A DNA stretch of 64,000 bases from Paraescarpia echinospica (GCA_020002185.1 CM034532.1:48697074-48761073); one strand, 5' to 3'; shown: positions 1 to 11,907, counted from the stretch's first letter. Translations and numbers: made by a program. The notes: generated from the sequence alone by a model not told the origin.

Positions 1-653
1 GTTATTTGGTGATAATGTCAAACATAATACTAACAATGAAGTATGAATATATATTTAAAAAATCTTCTAGCTGAATCCTTTGCTGCTTTGTAGTACACTT
101 TAATAATACTGGCTAAACGTACAAATTAAAAAATATATATATATTTTGTTGTAAGATGGCACTTTACTTTTACTAGACTTGATGGCAACAATCCAGTTGT
201 AATGGCAATGGCCCTTATCATTTTTGTGACACACATCTTAGAAGCCACATTAAACATGTACAGTGAGTCATATGAACAAATACATGTACAGTTCAGTGTG
301 ATGTTTGAGAAATGGTGGTCTGTTGAAATAAACTCACTATAAGTAACATGTTTGGACTTCGTTAAACTATTCCAATAAATTACATATACCCAAAGTTCCC
401 TACCTCGAATAGTGTATAATAAAACACATTGCATACCACAAATAGGATACAAGCTTTCAAGTGGGTGTTCCTTACATTTGGAGGTCCTATACAGTAGTGA
501 GAATCCACTTTGCCTAAAACTCTCTATTTCTGCCAGTGATGTTCAAACAATGTTATTTAAGCCTAGAAATCTGTTGTCATTTGAAATTGGATGGCATATC
601 AATTTGGTGGCACTAAACCAAATTGATATGGATACAACTAGTTTTCCGTAAAG
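1..653. other. AT-rich stretch, no gene recognised
   Basis: AT-rich sequence. The short open frames on both strands have no recognisable domain, and I see no structured RNA or repeat of a family found elsewhere in the window. Confidence 0.5.
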
Positions 654-926
654 CGGGTTCTTTGCTTTGCCACAGGCTCCTGTTTTCCTGGTTTTTCAAT
701 GCCAGCATGCTCTGATAGAGTTACCTCCTTACTCGATGTCGCAACTTGGAGCACAGCTTTGGGCACAGCTTTGGGCCACTCGTGCATCTAGCTGCAATGC
801 CCTCTAGAATTTCTCCTCGGAAGCCATAGTCCTTTGACGCCATCACTTTCTTCACTTCATACCCAGCAGACTTTGAATACTGCAGCTGATACCGTAGCTT
901 TTTTCTGCTGTTTTCATCATTTCCTG

Positions 927-1151
927 CTGATTGGACAAATCATAAATATAAAATAAGTATAACAATGGAGAATAACTGGCTATAGCTGTAACATGCACAA
1001 AGTAAACCAAACATCTTGCTTGTATGCTCTTTCCCTTGAAATCAAACGGCTAATGTCATTTTTTAATCGGTTCCGAATTCTGCCATCCTTTTCAATTTCA
1101 ACTTCCAGTGAATTCCAATTCCATAATACATTCAAATATTTATTATTGAAT

Positions 1152-1186
<35 letters not shown>

Positions 1187-1530
1187 TAAATATAATGATG
1201 TTTATAGTTTATATTTCAATAAGCAATTCCGAAGCATACCATTCCAATTCCATTTATATATAATTAAACAATTCAAGTAACAATAAACAAATGTCCTCAA
1301 TTATAATTATTTTATCTGTTGTTTGCATGCATACTCTTGTGCAGTGAGATTGTATTTTTGAAACTGTATTCCTAACATTGTTTCGCTATTGAGTACAGGC
1401 AGGGATTTTCAGTCATTTCAGTTTATTTCCTAATGCAATGCTGGATTTCTAAAGTGTGCAGCTTTGTCAAGCAACTGATACATTATTTTGTAACATCAAA
1501 TGTTAACACTGTTAATATCACAAACCTTAC
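927..1530 (-). other. Apparent intron in the transposase-like relic
   Basis: On the minus strand a good donor (CAG|GTAAGG, exon end at 1,531) follows the conserved DHN block. A CAG acceptor precedes 926, where homology to the family's C-terminus resumes. The frames do not join cleanly with these exact sites, so either the exon ends have decayed or another acceptor was used. The interval contains a (TA)n tract. Confidence 0.5.
1155..1182. repeat. (TA)n microsatellite
   Basis: Uninterrupted TA dinucleotides inside the presumed intron. Confidence 0.95.
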
Positions 1531-2882
1531 CTGTGTATTTGTGTTGTGGTCAATGGTGGCCAAGTGGAGTCTGGCTATGATGCCTAGACGGCTGAGCTTC
1601 TTCCACTTGGGTGCATACTTGAGGAAGAGGGTCTGTAAGCTCTCCAGTTCACCAGTGTTAACACACTTCGTAACGCTCTCTATATCGAACAGTAGGCGAC
1701 AATCCAATATAACCTTCTGGACAGTGAAGGCTTCTGTACCTTCAGTGAGCCACGGTGTTGTTTTCACTTTTTGTTGTTTATACATTGCATGACTGCACTT
1801 CCGGTACAACTCTGCGCCCGCTGTCCATGCATGGGAATTCCTGATGTGATGGAGGAGCGAGATCCACATCTTCTTCATCAAGCGGGGGTCACCACCACAA
1901 GCTGATGCGCAATACCACAGGTGGTTGGCAATTCCGCCTGTCGAAGGGACAACCTCAACTTTCTTGGCAGACAACAACCTTTATTTCTTGGTAGTCCTCT
2001 AACAAAGTCTTTCTAATGCTGGGATGTCTGTCAGTGGCAAGTGTGATGATTTTCACCCCATGGTCAGTCAGGTTGTCTAAGCAGCGTTTCAGGCCCTCCA
2101 CTTCCATCCAGTAAGTGTTCTTGACCTCTGTGACTTGAGCAGTTTCTTGAGCAATGATCAGTTGGCTGTCAGTGTCCATGGTGAAGTAAATGCCAAATGT
2201 AGCGTTGTGTCCTGGATTGTCATATCTTGCATCGCCTGATGCGACCACGCCCTGTCCGGCCAGAGCTGACATGGTGGCCTCTGAATGGCATGTCCACATG
2301 TCCTCTATCTCTGGCAGTATGTATGCCGGCTGTATGTTGTAACACTGGCGGGGTGACAAGGCGCATAGGTTCAGTAGGTTGACCAAATTGTACACAGTGA
2401 ATGAATGTCCAGTCAGGAAGAGGATGCTTGGTGTCAACAAGTTACTCTTATAAATGTTACCAATCTTGGGTTGCGAGTGCCACATGAACGAGTGGCCATC
2501 AACACATTATGTGGTCACAACCACTGCAAACCCAGTCACTGTGATGCTAGGCTTTGATACAAGTGGTTTATTGCAGTTTGGTGTTTTAGCAGGTGCAGAA
2601 AAGTGAAATGATGTTTTTTTCACAACTGACAAACTTTCTCTCTTTCCCATTAGTGTAAGAACCGCTTGAGTCATCATCAGTGATACCGCTGTCACATGCT
2701 ACAAAATATTCTGCATCACTCGCTTCAATGTTTCTCTTCTCACTGTTGCAGACAGAATCGTCTGAAGATGGCGATAGTGAGATTGGGACATCCGAAGGGT
2801 CTACAGTGACAGAACTGCCATGGTCAGTCGGAGAAGGCGTGCTGGACTGCGATGGCAACTGTGGTTGCATGCCCATGGTCAT

Positions 2883-5800
2883 GGTGAATGTTCAATGGAA
2901 CAACAATATTGTCTTTATTAACTACTGCATCGACAAAATGTCGCACTGGCGACACGACCACTGGCTTCCATGTTTCGACACTACAAGTCGATCACGTGGC
3001 AGCACTACAAGTGACATTTGTACTACCATGAGGGACGATGTCATCTCGCATGCTAAATCCTTCGCTGGATCCTTCAAAGCTTGTGCTCGGTATTAGGCCC
3101 TATGGTTGTTTGGATACTTCCGTCATATATTATGAACAAAATGACACAATCTTGCAAATATTCATTAAAATTGGAGCACAAGTGCGATTTATAAGTGACT
3201 TTTTCAACGTTTTCTTTTTAATGGATATATGTGTTATCTTTAATTTTTATGATTAAAATGGATGTGCACTCAAATGTGTTTAACATTTGAGCTTTGTAAA
3301 TAAAAAATATATATTTATTAATCTTTGTGGCTTCTTTTTCCTGTGATGTTATTTCCTTTTTTTCTTGTTAGGCTTACATTCAAAAGTCAATAAATGATAT
3401 ACAATGTCCTTGTTATTAAAAGCATACATTGGTGTTTGCAGTCATGCAATCTATATTAGGAAAACACTTGGTATGATATAGCATGCTTGCTAAATTGTCG
3501 CCTCAAAACTGGAGCATCAATTCGGGGTCCATTGTTACAAGCCAATATTTGAGACACATAAATTAGTATTAGGCCTACTTTAGTTGACTGATGTGAACCT
3601 ACTTAATATGCCAATAACTAATTATATCAGATATGACTAGTTGTTGTTGTATGCTATTGACTGTATCGTAAAACAAGTATTTTTCAGGATTTAAATACTT
3701 GTAAAGTCATTTATTTAAATGCGGTTACATTTTATAGTATTTGAGCAGTCCAACTTCAATAATATTTATATTTAATTATTTATTTTAAATTAATACATTC
3801 CAATGGCAATGCCTACAATACATGATTGACAGGGCTTGGTCCGGACTGTGACTAATGTTGACTAATACATGACGACATTATTTCGCGAAACGTTATACTG
3901 GCTACGGTAGCTGGCATTTATTTGTGTAATTATTTTGAAGGTTATTTCCCCCACCAGCAACTAAGTCAATAACATAGACTCGTAGTCTAGACGTTGCGGT
4001 ATTCAGACGTAGCAACACGCCGGCACGAATTGCTGTAAACTAAATCGGCGGATTACAAGCAATGATATCATACTATTCACTCGTATTTGTAGTTTATTAC
4101 ATTAACATTTCATAATACATTTCAATTTCGCATACGTCATATTTGTATATATGCAGATTTTGAAATAGAACTGTGGGACTATATTGTAGTCGTAATGATA
4201 CCTGACGGAACTCGTGAGTGCCGAGTCACCTTGGCAACAACAAGCGCTGGTTTCGGCTTGTCATTTCCTACGCGCCGCTTTATGCTCCAAATAAGGCAAC
4301 AATGTCGAGTTTCCAGATCGATTTCGCTGACATTTACTTCATCGGTGCATTGTTATATGTAAACAAATCGACCAAAGATGGACCTGTGGCTGTAACCAAG
4401 AATTATGTTTTGACGGTCAATGTCTTTTTATGCTCGTCACTTTTGTATTTAGGCTTGCAATCGGCGTTCGAAAGTGACCACTGCAGTCTTATGCCAATCT
4501 TGCCGTCGGCGAACATGCCAAATTCATCATCTATAACTTGTTTAGGAATCCTTCTGTGGAACTATGTGAAAAGTTGCTTACTAACACTGATAGTATATCC
4601 AGTAGCCACACAGCACATTAAATTGTTATATTTTTATGTATTTGTATGCGTTTCGTCGGTTTTTCTGAGAGCTATGCTACGTCGCCTATCGAATTGCTGT
4701 ATACAGCTTTGGGAGACATCTCGCCAATCAACCCGGATGTACAACCACACGCCTCTGGAGCATGATGGCGGCGCCCTGTGCCGATAATAGCTACGTTTGA
4801 AAAAATATTTAAAATATACCGTGGCGCTGTATTTGTTAAATAATGGTGACATGTACTGTAAATGGTATGTTCTTATGTTTGGGCTGTGGTTGTTCAAGCA
4901 CTTCATTCCCCCTTTAAGCATCCCTTTGAAGTGCTAACCAACGACCCTTACTACCGACAAAAGTTACCGTGTAGCAACACAATAATTATGTTGAAACAAA
5001 GTATATCTACTTTTGATGATTAAATTAGTAACTTCCTGGATTCCCAGGCACTGTGAACAGGCTGGGCTTGTCACTGTATCTATTTCAGAGAGAGGTTTGA
5101 TTGGCAACCTTGTGGACCGGGGCGGGATGCAACGGGGGTGCGACGGGGGGGGGTCATTACGGAAATTTTTTTTGTCAGGTAGGCAGCCCTGCTATACACG
5201 GCCCATAGAGCTATTACTAGTTTCCTCGAAGTCAAATCAACACGAGTGGATAACTTCCATTTGGCATTTTTGCTATGCGGTACCTATTGCCCACCGCCGG
5301 TCTTTCGCACGCAGTTCGTTGAAAAGTCTTATAAAACACACACAGAATATTAATGCGTTTAGACTTACGTGTGCTGTTAAAACGACCGATTGAATGTCGA
5401 CGACCCATTTTGTAGCGAGGCAGATGCGATGGCGATGATATTTAATAAACATGTACCGAAACACATATACGGCGCAGGTGTTCGCGATAGATTGGCTCTA
5501 AATTGGGTCTTGTGCTGTATCGGTTGAATTCCGCTCAGCACGAAGGCACGTACGCAGCAGTATATGCCTCTTTGTGCGATCACCTTGCCCGTCCAACATT
5601 CTTATTCTTTGACACACACATACGGGTACTTCTGAAAGATGTTGCTACTGGAATGCTGCTGTACAAGTTTGGTTCATTTCCCGCTTTTGGTAAGGGAACA
5701 AACAGCCGACAACAAACGGGAGCGCTGAGCCATTGCAGGCATCTTGCCGACAGCGGCGGACGCTGTGCCTGTGTTCAAACAACACAACAGTTCCTAACTT

Positions 5801-5995
5801 AGTCCACACGCATTTCATGTGATTTGGGACGTACATTTGTTACGACCGTTTCATAATAAATGTGTACATTATGTTATGTTTAGTTTAAGGAATACGTACA
5901 TATTTTATACTGTTGTGTAAACTTGCTAGAAACAATGTTGCCATTTGGCATTTTAATTTAGGCTCGGCCTTCAGGCAGGAGTAGGACTTGGGCTT
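2883..5995. other. Unrecognised intergenic stretch
   Basis: No domain, RNA gene or familiar repeat recognised. The longest frame is a 189-codon plus-strand ORF at 4,218-4,787 with several hydrophobic runs. A minus-strand stretch near 4,390-4,560 reads as a 55-codon soluble-looking segment behind a possible acceptor. Neither has independent support. Confidence 0.4.
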
Positions 5996-6003
5996 ACTAA
6001 AGA

Positions 6004-6402
6004 GCATCCTCGCAAGCCAGGGCTGTTTGCTAGTAATTGACTTCGCCAGTTGCGACTGCATCACCCGTGAGAACAGCACACATACCTGCCCCAATTTGAA
6101 GACGGATAAATGACTTCTGGGAATCCCAATATATAATGACCCGTTCGCCCATTAGCACAAGCAGCTTAGCGGTATTGTGTATTCGAATAATTGCTTCTAC
6201 TTCCTAAACATTGCATGTAACACGAGCCACGGTTGGTTGAAATTAGTTTTATTGACCATCTGACCTGCCGCCAACCACTGATCTAGGAAGCGATTTCATA
6301 GGCTGAGCTTATATTCAGAGTTTCGCAAAGCGATCAGCCAGGGGGTATTGCTGGCTGGCACTGACGTAATCAGCAGCAGCGACCCCTGGCGCGCGAGGAT
6401 GC
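6004..6402 (+). mobile_element. MITE A, left copy
   Basis: A ~400-bp non-coding element. It begins GCATCCTCGC then GCCAGGG, and ends with the reverse complement (CCCTGGC then GCGAGGATGC), so it has ~20-bp terminal inverted repeats. A second copy lies inverted at 12,246-12,711 and matches along the whole length by eye. It has no coding capacity. A non-autonomous DNA transposon is inferred; superfamily and target duplication are not clear. Confidence 0.75.
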
Positions 6403-7882
6403 TAAATATAAACTTGTTGCAACCTATCTGCCGCGCAGCCTACTTCTTTGACAATATGGATTTGTTTTCCTTACTGTCTATCTGTCGTCTGGGGAGCATG
6501 TTATCATTCAGCGTCAGTGTACCAGACAGTCAGTGTGACGGTTTTAGTCAAGTCCGGTTAATATGTTTTGGAACATGTATCGGCCGCAGACGGGCAATAT
6601 ATATTAGTGAAGGAGGACCAAGTCGCAAATCCATGATAGTTTCAGTTTGTTGTAGTAGTTTGTCGAATTAGTTAATTATTTATTTCCATTATTCAAAAAA
6701 TCCAAGTACTGTTTTGTTCTAATTACTGTTAATGTGTTAAGTCTGTAGACCCCATTTCACCGGTGTAACATCTATATATGGCCTGGAAAAGCCTACAAGT
6801 CAGTTTCCCCTGCGGTATCAGTTTCCCAAGCAGTCACCAAGCGAGGGTCATACCCCGGTCACTACGCCAGGGTTATGCAAGAGACGCCATCACAGTGTTT
6901 CTGAGAGAAGCTGGATAGATGTAATGCCCAAGTATTTTCCCACGAGGTTTCGTGTTTTGACAAAAAGTACAACACAAATCAAGATATAAGTTGTACCAGG
7001 ATTAAACGAACAACAGATTTATGTAATTATCTCCTGCATGTCAATTTACTTTTAAGTTTCCCGTGTGAAGGTCCGTTAGTTGGTATGTGTTGACAGTGTG
7101 CACGGAATTCCCCCAGCACTTACAGCTGTTTGTATTATGATATACACAGGTTAATTTCCAGTTTTGTGATAAGGAAGCACTATCTACACAATTGCATGGT
7201 TCCTAATCTAGTAATTAGCATGAGTCTTTAATGCTCAATAGGAGATCATTGTGTTGATATGTTCCCTGCTGAGATGTTGGCACAGTAGGCTGTATGATGT
7301 GTCTGCAGCGGTGTCAGGTATCGTTATTCCCTAGGGAGTAGGGACAGCATGTTGGCAGTCAGTGGATAGACGGACTGCCCATTGAGTTTAGCAGAGTAGT
7401 TTCTACTGAAGGGCTATTAACGCCCAGTGTAGTGGGTAACTTGTATATTAATATGATGGATTAGCAGAAGAGTGTTTTAATCAATACTTTAAGCAATAAG
7501 TTGATTTCTAATTGTTGTTAGTACATTTACTTGCAAAGCTAGACAAGTTCAGCTTATATGTGTGACACTTAGCATGTGTTCTTACAGTAGAATGATGATG
7601 TTTTAGTGCATTTTAAAGGGAATGATTATGTCAGCATACATAATATTATAATGATATAGTGTTAGTCATTATTTGGTTTATTTATTTATAACTGATAATT
7701 GGTTGTATATCAGTTAAAGAGTCTTGTTAGTTAGTGCAATAATGTGCAGTATTATATTTCACTACAGACAGTGCATGGTGTGATTGCAGTTCCCAGTTGG
7801 GGGATATACCTTTAATGTCACGGTGCATTACTAATTGGTTAGAAACAATTAGTCTGATAGCAATACACGCATATAGTCTGTA
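6403..7882. other. Unrecognised stretch between MITE A and the palindromic element
   Basis: No domain, tRNA or known repeat seen. Short open frames are composition-driven. Confidence 0.4.
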
Positions 7883-8069
7883 TTAAAGGAAATAAAAATA
7901 AGGCATTAGCTAAAATCCTTTTTCCATGTGTACACACAGTTTAATATTGTATGTAACATTTGACAACATTAAACAAATACAGAAAAATACATTTGTAGCA
8001 TGAATTCGATTTTAAGCCCGTCTCTGAAGCGATTCCCGCGGAAAATGAAATTTTAATGAGCTAGGCGAT

Positions 8070-8090
8070 CACGTGGTATCGTGACGTCAC
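8070..8090. promoter_or_regulatory. CACGTG E-box and TGACGTCA CRE-like site
   Basis: CACGTG at 8,070-8,075 is followed by GTGACGTCAC at 8,081-8,090, at the outer edge of the left arm. E-box and CRE are established factor-binding palindromes; use here is inferred only from recurrence in other copies, some with substitutions. Confidence 0.4.
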
Positions 8091-8797
8091 TTATGACACA
8101 CACTCGCATCAGGCCGACCTTTTCCATGCATTCAGAGCATGTTTACAAGGATAGCTTTTGGGTCGAAACGAGCGTCAGAACGAGTTATTGTGCAATATTC
8201 CGACGTAATACAAACACTAGTCATCATAGAGGAACAAACATTTATTTTACGGTTCCACATGAATCGAATTTTATTCAAAACAACGAATGCGAATGGGCCT
8301 AGAAATCGACTAGGTTTCGCCGAGCTTGGGCTCGTTTTCAGAATAATTATATCGAATGCAACCAATGGGAGATAATCTATACCAATAAACATACATAGCA
8401 AAACATATATTGTATCCAGCTACATAAAGTAGCGTATATAATCTCATAATATCACTAGAATATCGATATATGAAGGAGTTGTACAATTTATCATAACAAC
8501 TTAAACCAGTCAGACAGTTTCCGTTGGTCCCGCTAGCTCAGTGGGTAGGCACGTCGGTTACTTGTCATTTATTTTACAATCGGGCGACGCCGGTTCAATC
8601 CTGACAGCATGCAAACCTTTGATTTTCTATACACTTTTTTGTTTATGTTTTCACGAAGTAATATAAACAAAATAATTTTATACTATAATGCACTGTTTGT
8701 AAATATTCTTTTTATTTTTGTAGTAATTATTTATTCGCCACAAAAATGAAAATATGGTCATTATATATAACGATGTTTCTAAATTGTATTTATCCAG
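8081..8797 (+). repeat. Left internal arm of palindromic copy 1
   Basis: Nearly the reverse complement of 8,896-9,605. Matching runs from the TGACGTCA motif inward through the tRNA-like block to the edge of the centre, with only scattered substitutions and small indels. Confidence 0.88.
8527..8612 (+). ncRNA. tRNA-like Pol III unit, left arm of copy 1
   Basis: An A-box-like TAGCTCAGTGGG at ~8,534-8,545 and a B-box-like GGTTCAATCC at ~8,592-8,601 lie ~47 bp apart, which fits a type 2 Pol III promoter. The ends do not form an acceptor stem, so this is not a functional tRNA. A T6 run at 8,635-8,640 would be expected to end a transcript of about 110 nt before the palindrome centre. Confidence 0.6.
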
Positions 8798-9075
8798 ACA
8801 GATCTTAATCTGTTTTCACATATATAATTACAATATATTACCGTACAATATATTTACAATTAATACATTATATATCCATTACATTATATTTGTTTGGATA
8901 AATACAATTTAGAAACATCGTTATATATAATGACCATATTTTGGTGGCGAATAAATAGTTACTACAAAAATAAAAATTATTTACAAACAGTGCATTATAG
9001 TATAAAATGATTTTGTTTATATTACTTCGTGAAAACATAAACAAAAAAAGTGTATAGAAAATCAAAGGTTTGCAT

Positions 9076-9158
9076 GCTGTCAGGATTGAACCGGCGTCGC
9101 CCGGTTGTAAAATAAATGACAAGTAACCAACGCGCCTACCCACTGAGCTAGCGGGACC
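9076..9158 (-). ncRNA. tRNA-like Pol III unit, right arm of copy 1
   Basis: Mirror image of the left unit. B box complement at 9,082-9,092, A box complement at 9,139-9,150, and T7 on the minus strand at 9,043-9,049. The two units converge on the centre. Confidence 0.6.
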
Positions 9159-9592
9159 AGCGAAAACTCTCCGACTGATTTAAGTTGTTATGATAAATTG
9201 TACAACTCCGTCATATATCGATATTCTAGTGATAGTGTGAGATTATACACGTTACTTTATGTAGCTGGATACAATATATGTTTGCTATGTATGTTTATTG
9301 GTGTAGATTATCTCCCGTTGGTTGCATTCGATATAATTATTCTGAAAACGAGCCCAAGCTCGGCGAAACCTAGTCGACTTGTAGGCCCATTCGCATTCGT
9401 TGTTTTGAATAAAATTCGATTCATGTGGAACCGTAAGATAACTGCTTGTTCCTCTATGATGACTAGTGTTTGTATTACGTCGGAATATTGCACAATAACT
9501 CGTTCTGACGCTCGTTTCGACCCAAAAGCTATACTTGTAAACATGCTCTGAATGCATGGAAAGGGTCGGCCTGATGCGAGTTTGAGTCATAA

Positions 9593-9602
9593 GTGACGTC
9601 AC
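9593..9602. promoter_or_regulatory. TGACGTCA CRE-like site, right arm
   Basis: GTGACGTCAC at the outer edge of the right arm. The same motif recurs in right arms near 19,160, 34,308, 41,770, 44,079, 48,240 and 61,892. Confidence 0.4.
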
Positions 9603-9788
9603 ATCTCGGCATCCCGAAAAGCGCGCCAAAAATATGCATATTCGAAAATGTCCGGATGCATACCATAAAATGTGGAATTTCTAATTCATTTAATTTTTTT
9701 GATTTTGTTTGGCTTGGTGGGCGTGGAAATAGATAGCAGGATGTAATATAACATGAATTCGAGCAATATATGTTTTTATTCCCTTTAA

Positions 9789-10708
9789 GGAATTAGAGAC
9801 AACGCAATTAGACATGCGTTTAATACCGATTAAAAAGGGGCACTGCATAGAGCTATTCCACGGCAGAATAGAAGCATTTTGTCGGCCGACGCTGGCGTCT
9901 GCGGCTATTTATTGTACAGTCTCGTGCAGGCGATATGTTTGCCGTTGTTAGTTCTCGGGAACACAAGACAAGCGTTCGCTGCATCTAGTGATTGTGTTGT
10001 TGATAAGGATTTTTATGCGGGACAACACTACCAGATAAAGTTGTGACTCGGTGATTCGGAAACGTGGCTTGTTTGCTGATAACACAAGTCAGATATACGT
10101 TTGTATAAGAGCTTAATAGTAAGCCAACTCTTTATGTATAACTAGATTACATAACTACAGTAATATACAATATCATTACCTAGTTACACATGTCATAACA
10201 AATACACAAAACCGACAGCAAAGGTGGCGGAACCGACCACACCAGGCTAATTATGTAATAACTATTTCAGAATGGCTCCCCACCCCACAGGATTCCGTGT
10301 CACTAAGTAAAATTATAGATTTACACTCAGAATGTAACCAGCTATTCAACAAAACAGTACCTAGCATGCCCCACCTCACTAGAAAGCATGTAAATTACCT
10401 ACTAATACTAGCCTACTCGACGATAAATGGTGCTGTATGCAGTCGTATACATTGCAGTGACTGCGCATTCGATTACGTGGCAGCGTCAGGGTACTATCAT
10501 TTAAGTTCAACAGTCTCTAGGGTGTTTTCAAATTTAGTAGAATTATTTCAAATTGGGTAGTGTTTTGCAATTCTGACACCGGAACACTGTTGTATGGCGT
10601 AATAGCGAGGTCAACGCGTGTAACATGGCACGTGGGATGACTGCGTAACTATTGTTTGCGCCATCGTGATGACTGTTAACTAATAAGTTGCGTAGTTCCT
10701 CATTCCTG
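9789..10708. other. Unrecognised stretch
   Basis: No domain, RNA gene or repeat of a family found elsewhere in the window was recognised. Confidence 0.4.
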
Positions 10709-10869
10709 GGTCCGGTTTCATGAAACGGCTAAGAACGTTCTTAACGCTAAGATGATTGTCTTAGTAAGTTACGCGATTTTTTTTTAAAATATGAGTAAAC
10801 ATAGAAGTTACGCAAAACACGTGACGCTAAGTAATTGCGTAACTTTAAGTACGCTTCATGAAACCGGCC
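10709..10869. mobile_element. MITE B (short foldback, CCGGTTTCATGAA ends)
   Basis: A ~160-bp element with CCGGTTTCATGAAAC at its left end and the reverse complement near its right end. CTTAGCG/CGCTAAG-like words and GTTACGC repeats lie inside. It has no coding capacity. Similar ends are common in small non-autonomous repeats of marine invertebrates (recollection, not searched). Confidence 0.6.
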
Positions 10870-11747
10870 ACTGCCCTGTTATCTACGGTGTCAAACTGTT
10901 TACGTGTGAGCTGGTTATGAAAGAAATTATTGTTTGTGTATATCCGTATATATGCGCACTAATATGACGTCACCTGTTGAAGCCCCCCGGAGTTACGGTC
11001 TGCCCAGGCCACGTGGGAGCCGTAAGGAGAACGATATGCCGACGCGGCCTTCGATCTATGACACTATTGCCATGGTTATTAGTCCACACGCTGACCTGTC
11101 CCTTCGCCGCTCAGCTGCATATAAATACGGCGTCGAGATGGGTCTCGCAGGGGCTGTGAAGCGCAAACGGCTAATGATGCCACGCTTTTAAGTAGACCCG
11201 CGGGTGACGTAAAACCACCGACGTCCGATTGTCTTTTCATGTTCGGTCGAAATGATCTTCTGCGGGTCGACTCCCGTACGAATTGCCGCTGTTGTCTGCG
11301 ACCGTCTGCCGATTCCAGCGAGGTATCAACGGGGCCGTATTGTCTGTGTCGGTCAAATTTGCAGCGACGCAGTTTATGTTGAGTGGTGGTGTTATGTATG
11401 GTTAATGGGTCGAGGGACTCGAGTGTTTTGACGGAGACAATAATCCTGGCAGTATGCAAAGTGTTGTAGGATACTCCCGTATTTGGCTTCCACTTCTCAG
11501 GTCTTCCTTTTTTACTTCGGTTTTTTCCTTCGCTTTAACGGTACGAAATAGACAGGAAGGCGGGAACATTACAACGTGTTTATTTCTGCTCGCCATGTCG
11601 CAAATTATGTCCCTCAACATCCAAAGAATGGTGGTCTGATCTAGTTGCGGGTTTCAATGAAGAAATACACGCTGTCAATATTCGTCTCGATAATTATATT
11701 TTATCCAACAGTATATATATATATCTGTAATTACAATATGCAAAGTC

Positions 11748-11812
<65 letters not shown>

Positions 11813-11836
11813 ATATATATATATATATTATATATA

Positions 11837-11873
<37 letters not shown>

Positions 11874-11907
11874 ACTACAATATGCAAAGTCCGAATATAT
11901 ATATATA

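Larger units (their letters stand above)
654..2882 (-). pseudogene. Relic of a DDE transposase-like gene
   Basis: Read on the minus strand from 2,882 down, the order is: an acidic, serine-rich N-terminus ending in a K-E-R-K-F-V block; a Cys-containing stretch; a segment starting WHSQPKIGN; a block with GDARYDNPGH; an ATDRH block; and a C-terminal half rich in W, H and C. I recall this order from a large transposase-like family in fish and invertebrates; the two Asp blocks resemble an ISL3-type DDE fold, so DNA cleavage and joining is the inferred ancestral role. Superfamily is not certain. It is broken: the frame shifts near an A-run around 2,613-2,620 (T-run on +), there is an in-frame stop near 2,505, and a frameshift or deletion near 1,975 removes the stretch after the second Asp, where family members have a WH motif. 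The C-terminal piece (654-926) is separated by an apparent intron at 927-1,530. No intact product is expected. Confidence 0.72.
8896..9605 (-). repeat. Right internal arm of palindromic copy 1
   Basis: Reverse-complement partner of 8,081-8,797. A transcript crossing both arms could fold into a hairpin of roughly 700 bp. Confidence 0.88.
7883..9788. mobile_element. Palindromic TTAA element, copy 1 (complete)
   Basis: Seen directly: TTAA at both ends (7,883-7,886 and 9,785-9,788), then a short terminal inverted repeat AGGRAATAAAAA. Next come ~180 bp of left- and right-specific subterminal sequence that do not match each other. Inside these are two inverted arms of ~715 bp (8,081-8,797 and 8,896-9,605) around a ~98-bp AT-rich centre. 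Each arm has a tRNA-like A box/B box pair facing inward and a TGACGTCA motif. It has no credible coding capacity. TTAA target sites are known for piggyBac and Kolobok transposons, so a non-autonomous, trans-mobilised DNA element is inferred. Five more loci carry complete, split or half copies and a seventh lies in a tandem array. Confidence 0.85.

Noticed and set aside
4390..4560. Minus-strand 55-codon exon-like stretch behind a CACATAG acceptor
   Set aside because: Too short, with stops on both sides and no recognisable domain.
4218..4787. 189-codon plus-strand ORF with hydrophobic segments
   Set aside because: No family recognised; an opposing minus-strand frame over part of the same DNA looks equally protein-like, and there is no promoter, exon or homology support.
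8132..8401. Recurrent ~80-117-codon ORFs (MLCMFIGVDYLP.. and MFTSIAFGSKRAS..) at every palindromic element
   Set aside because: They recur only because the repeat recurs. Both arms and both strands yield them, indels break them differently in each copy, and they overlap the non-coding arm.
8527..8612. Functional tRNA gene in the palindromic arm
   Set aside because: A and B boxes are present, but acceptor ends do not pair and the anticodon region is too long and unstructured.
7883..9788. A long double-stranded hairpin RNA made by Pol III through the whole palindrome
   Set aside because: T6 and T7 runs lie downstream of each tRNA-like unit before the centre, so read-through is not expected. 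Pol II read-through from outside remains possible but is not shown.
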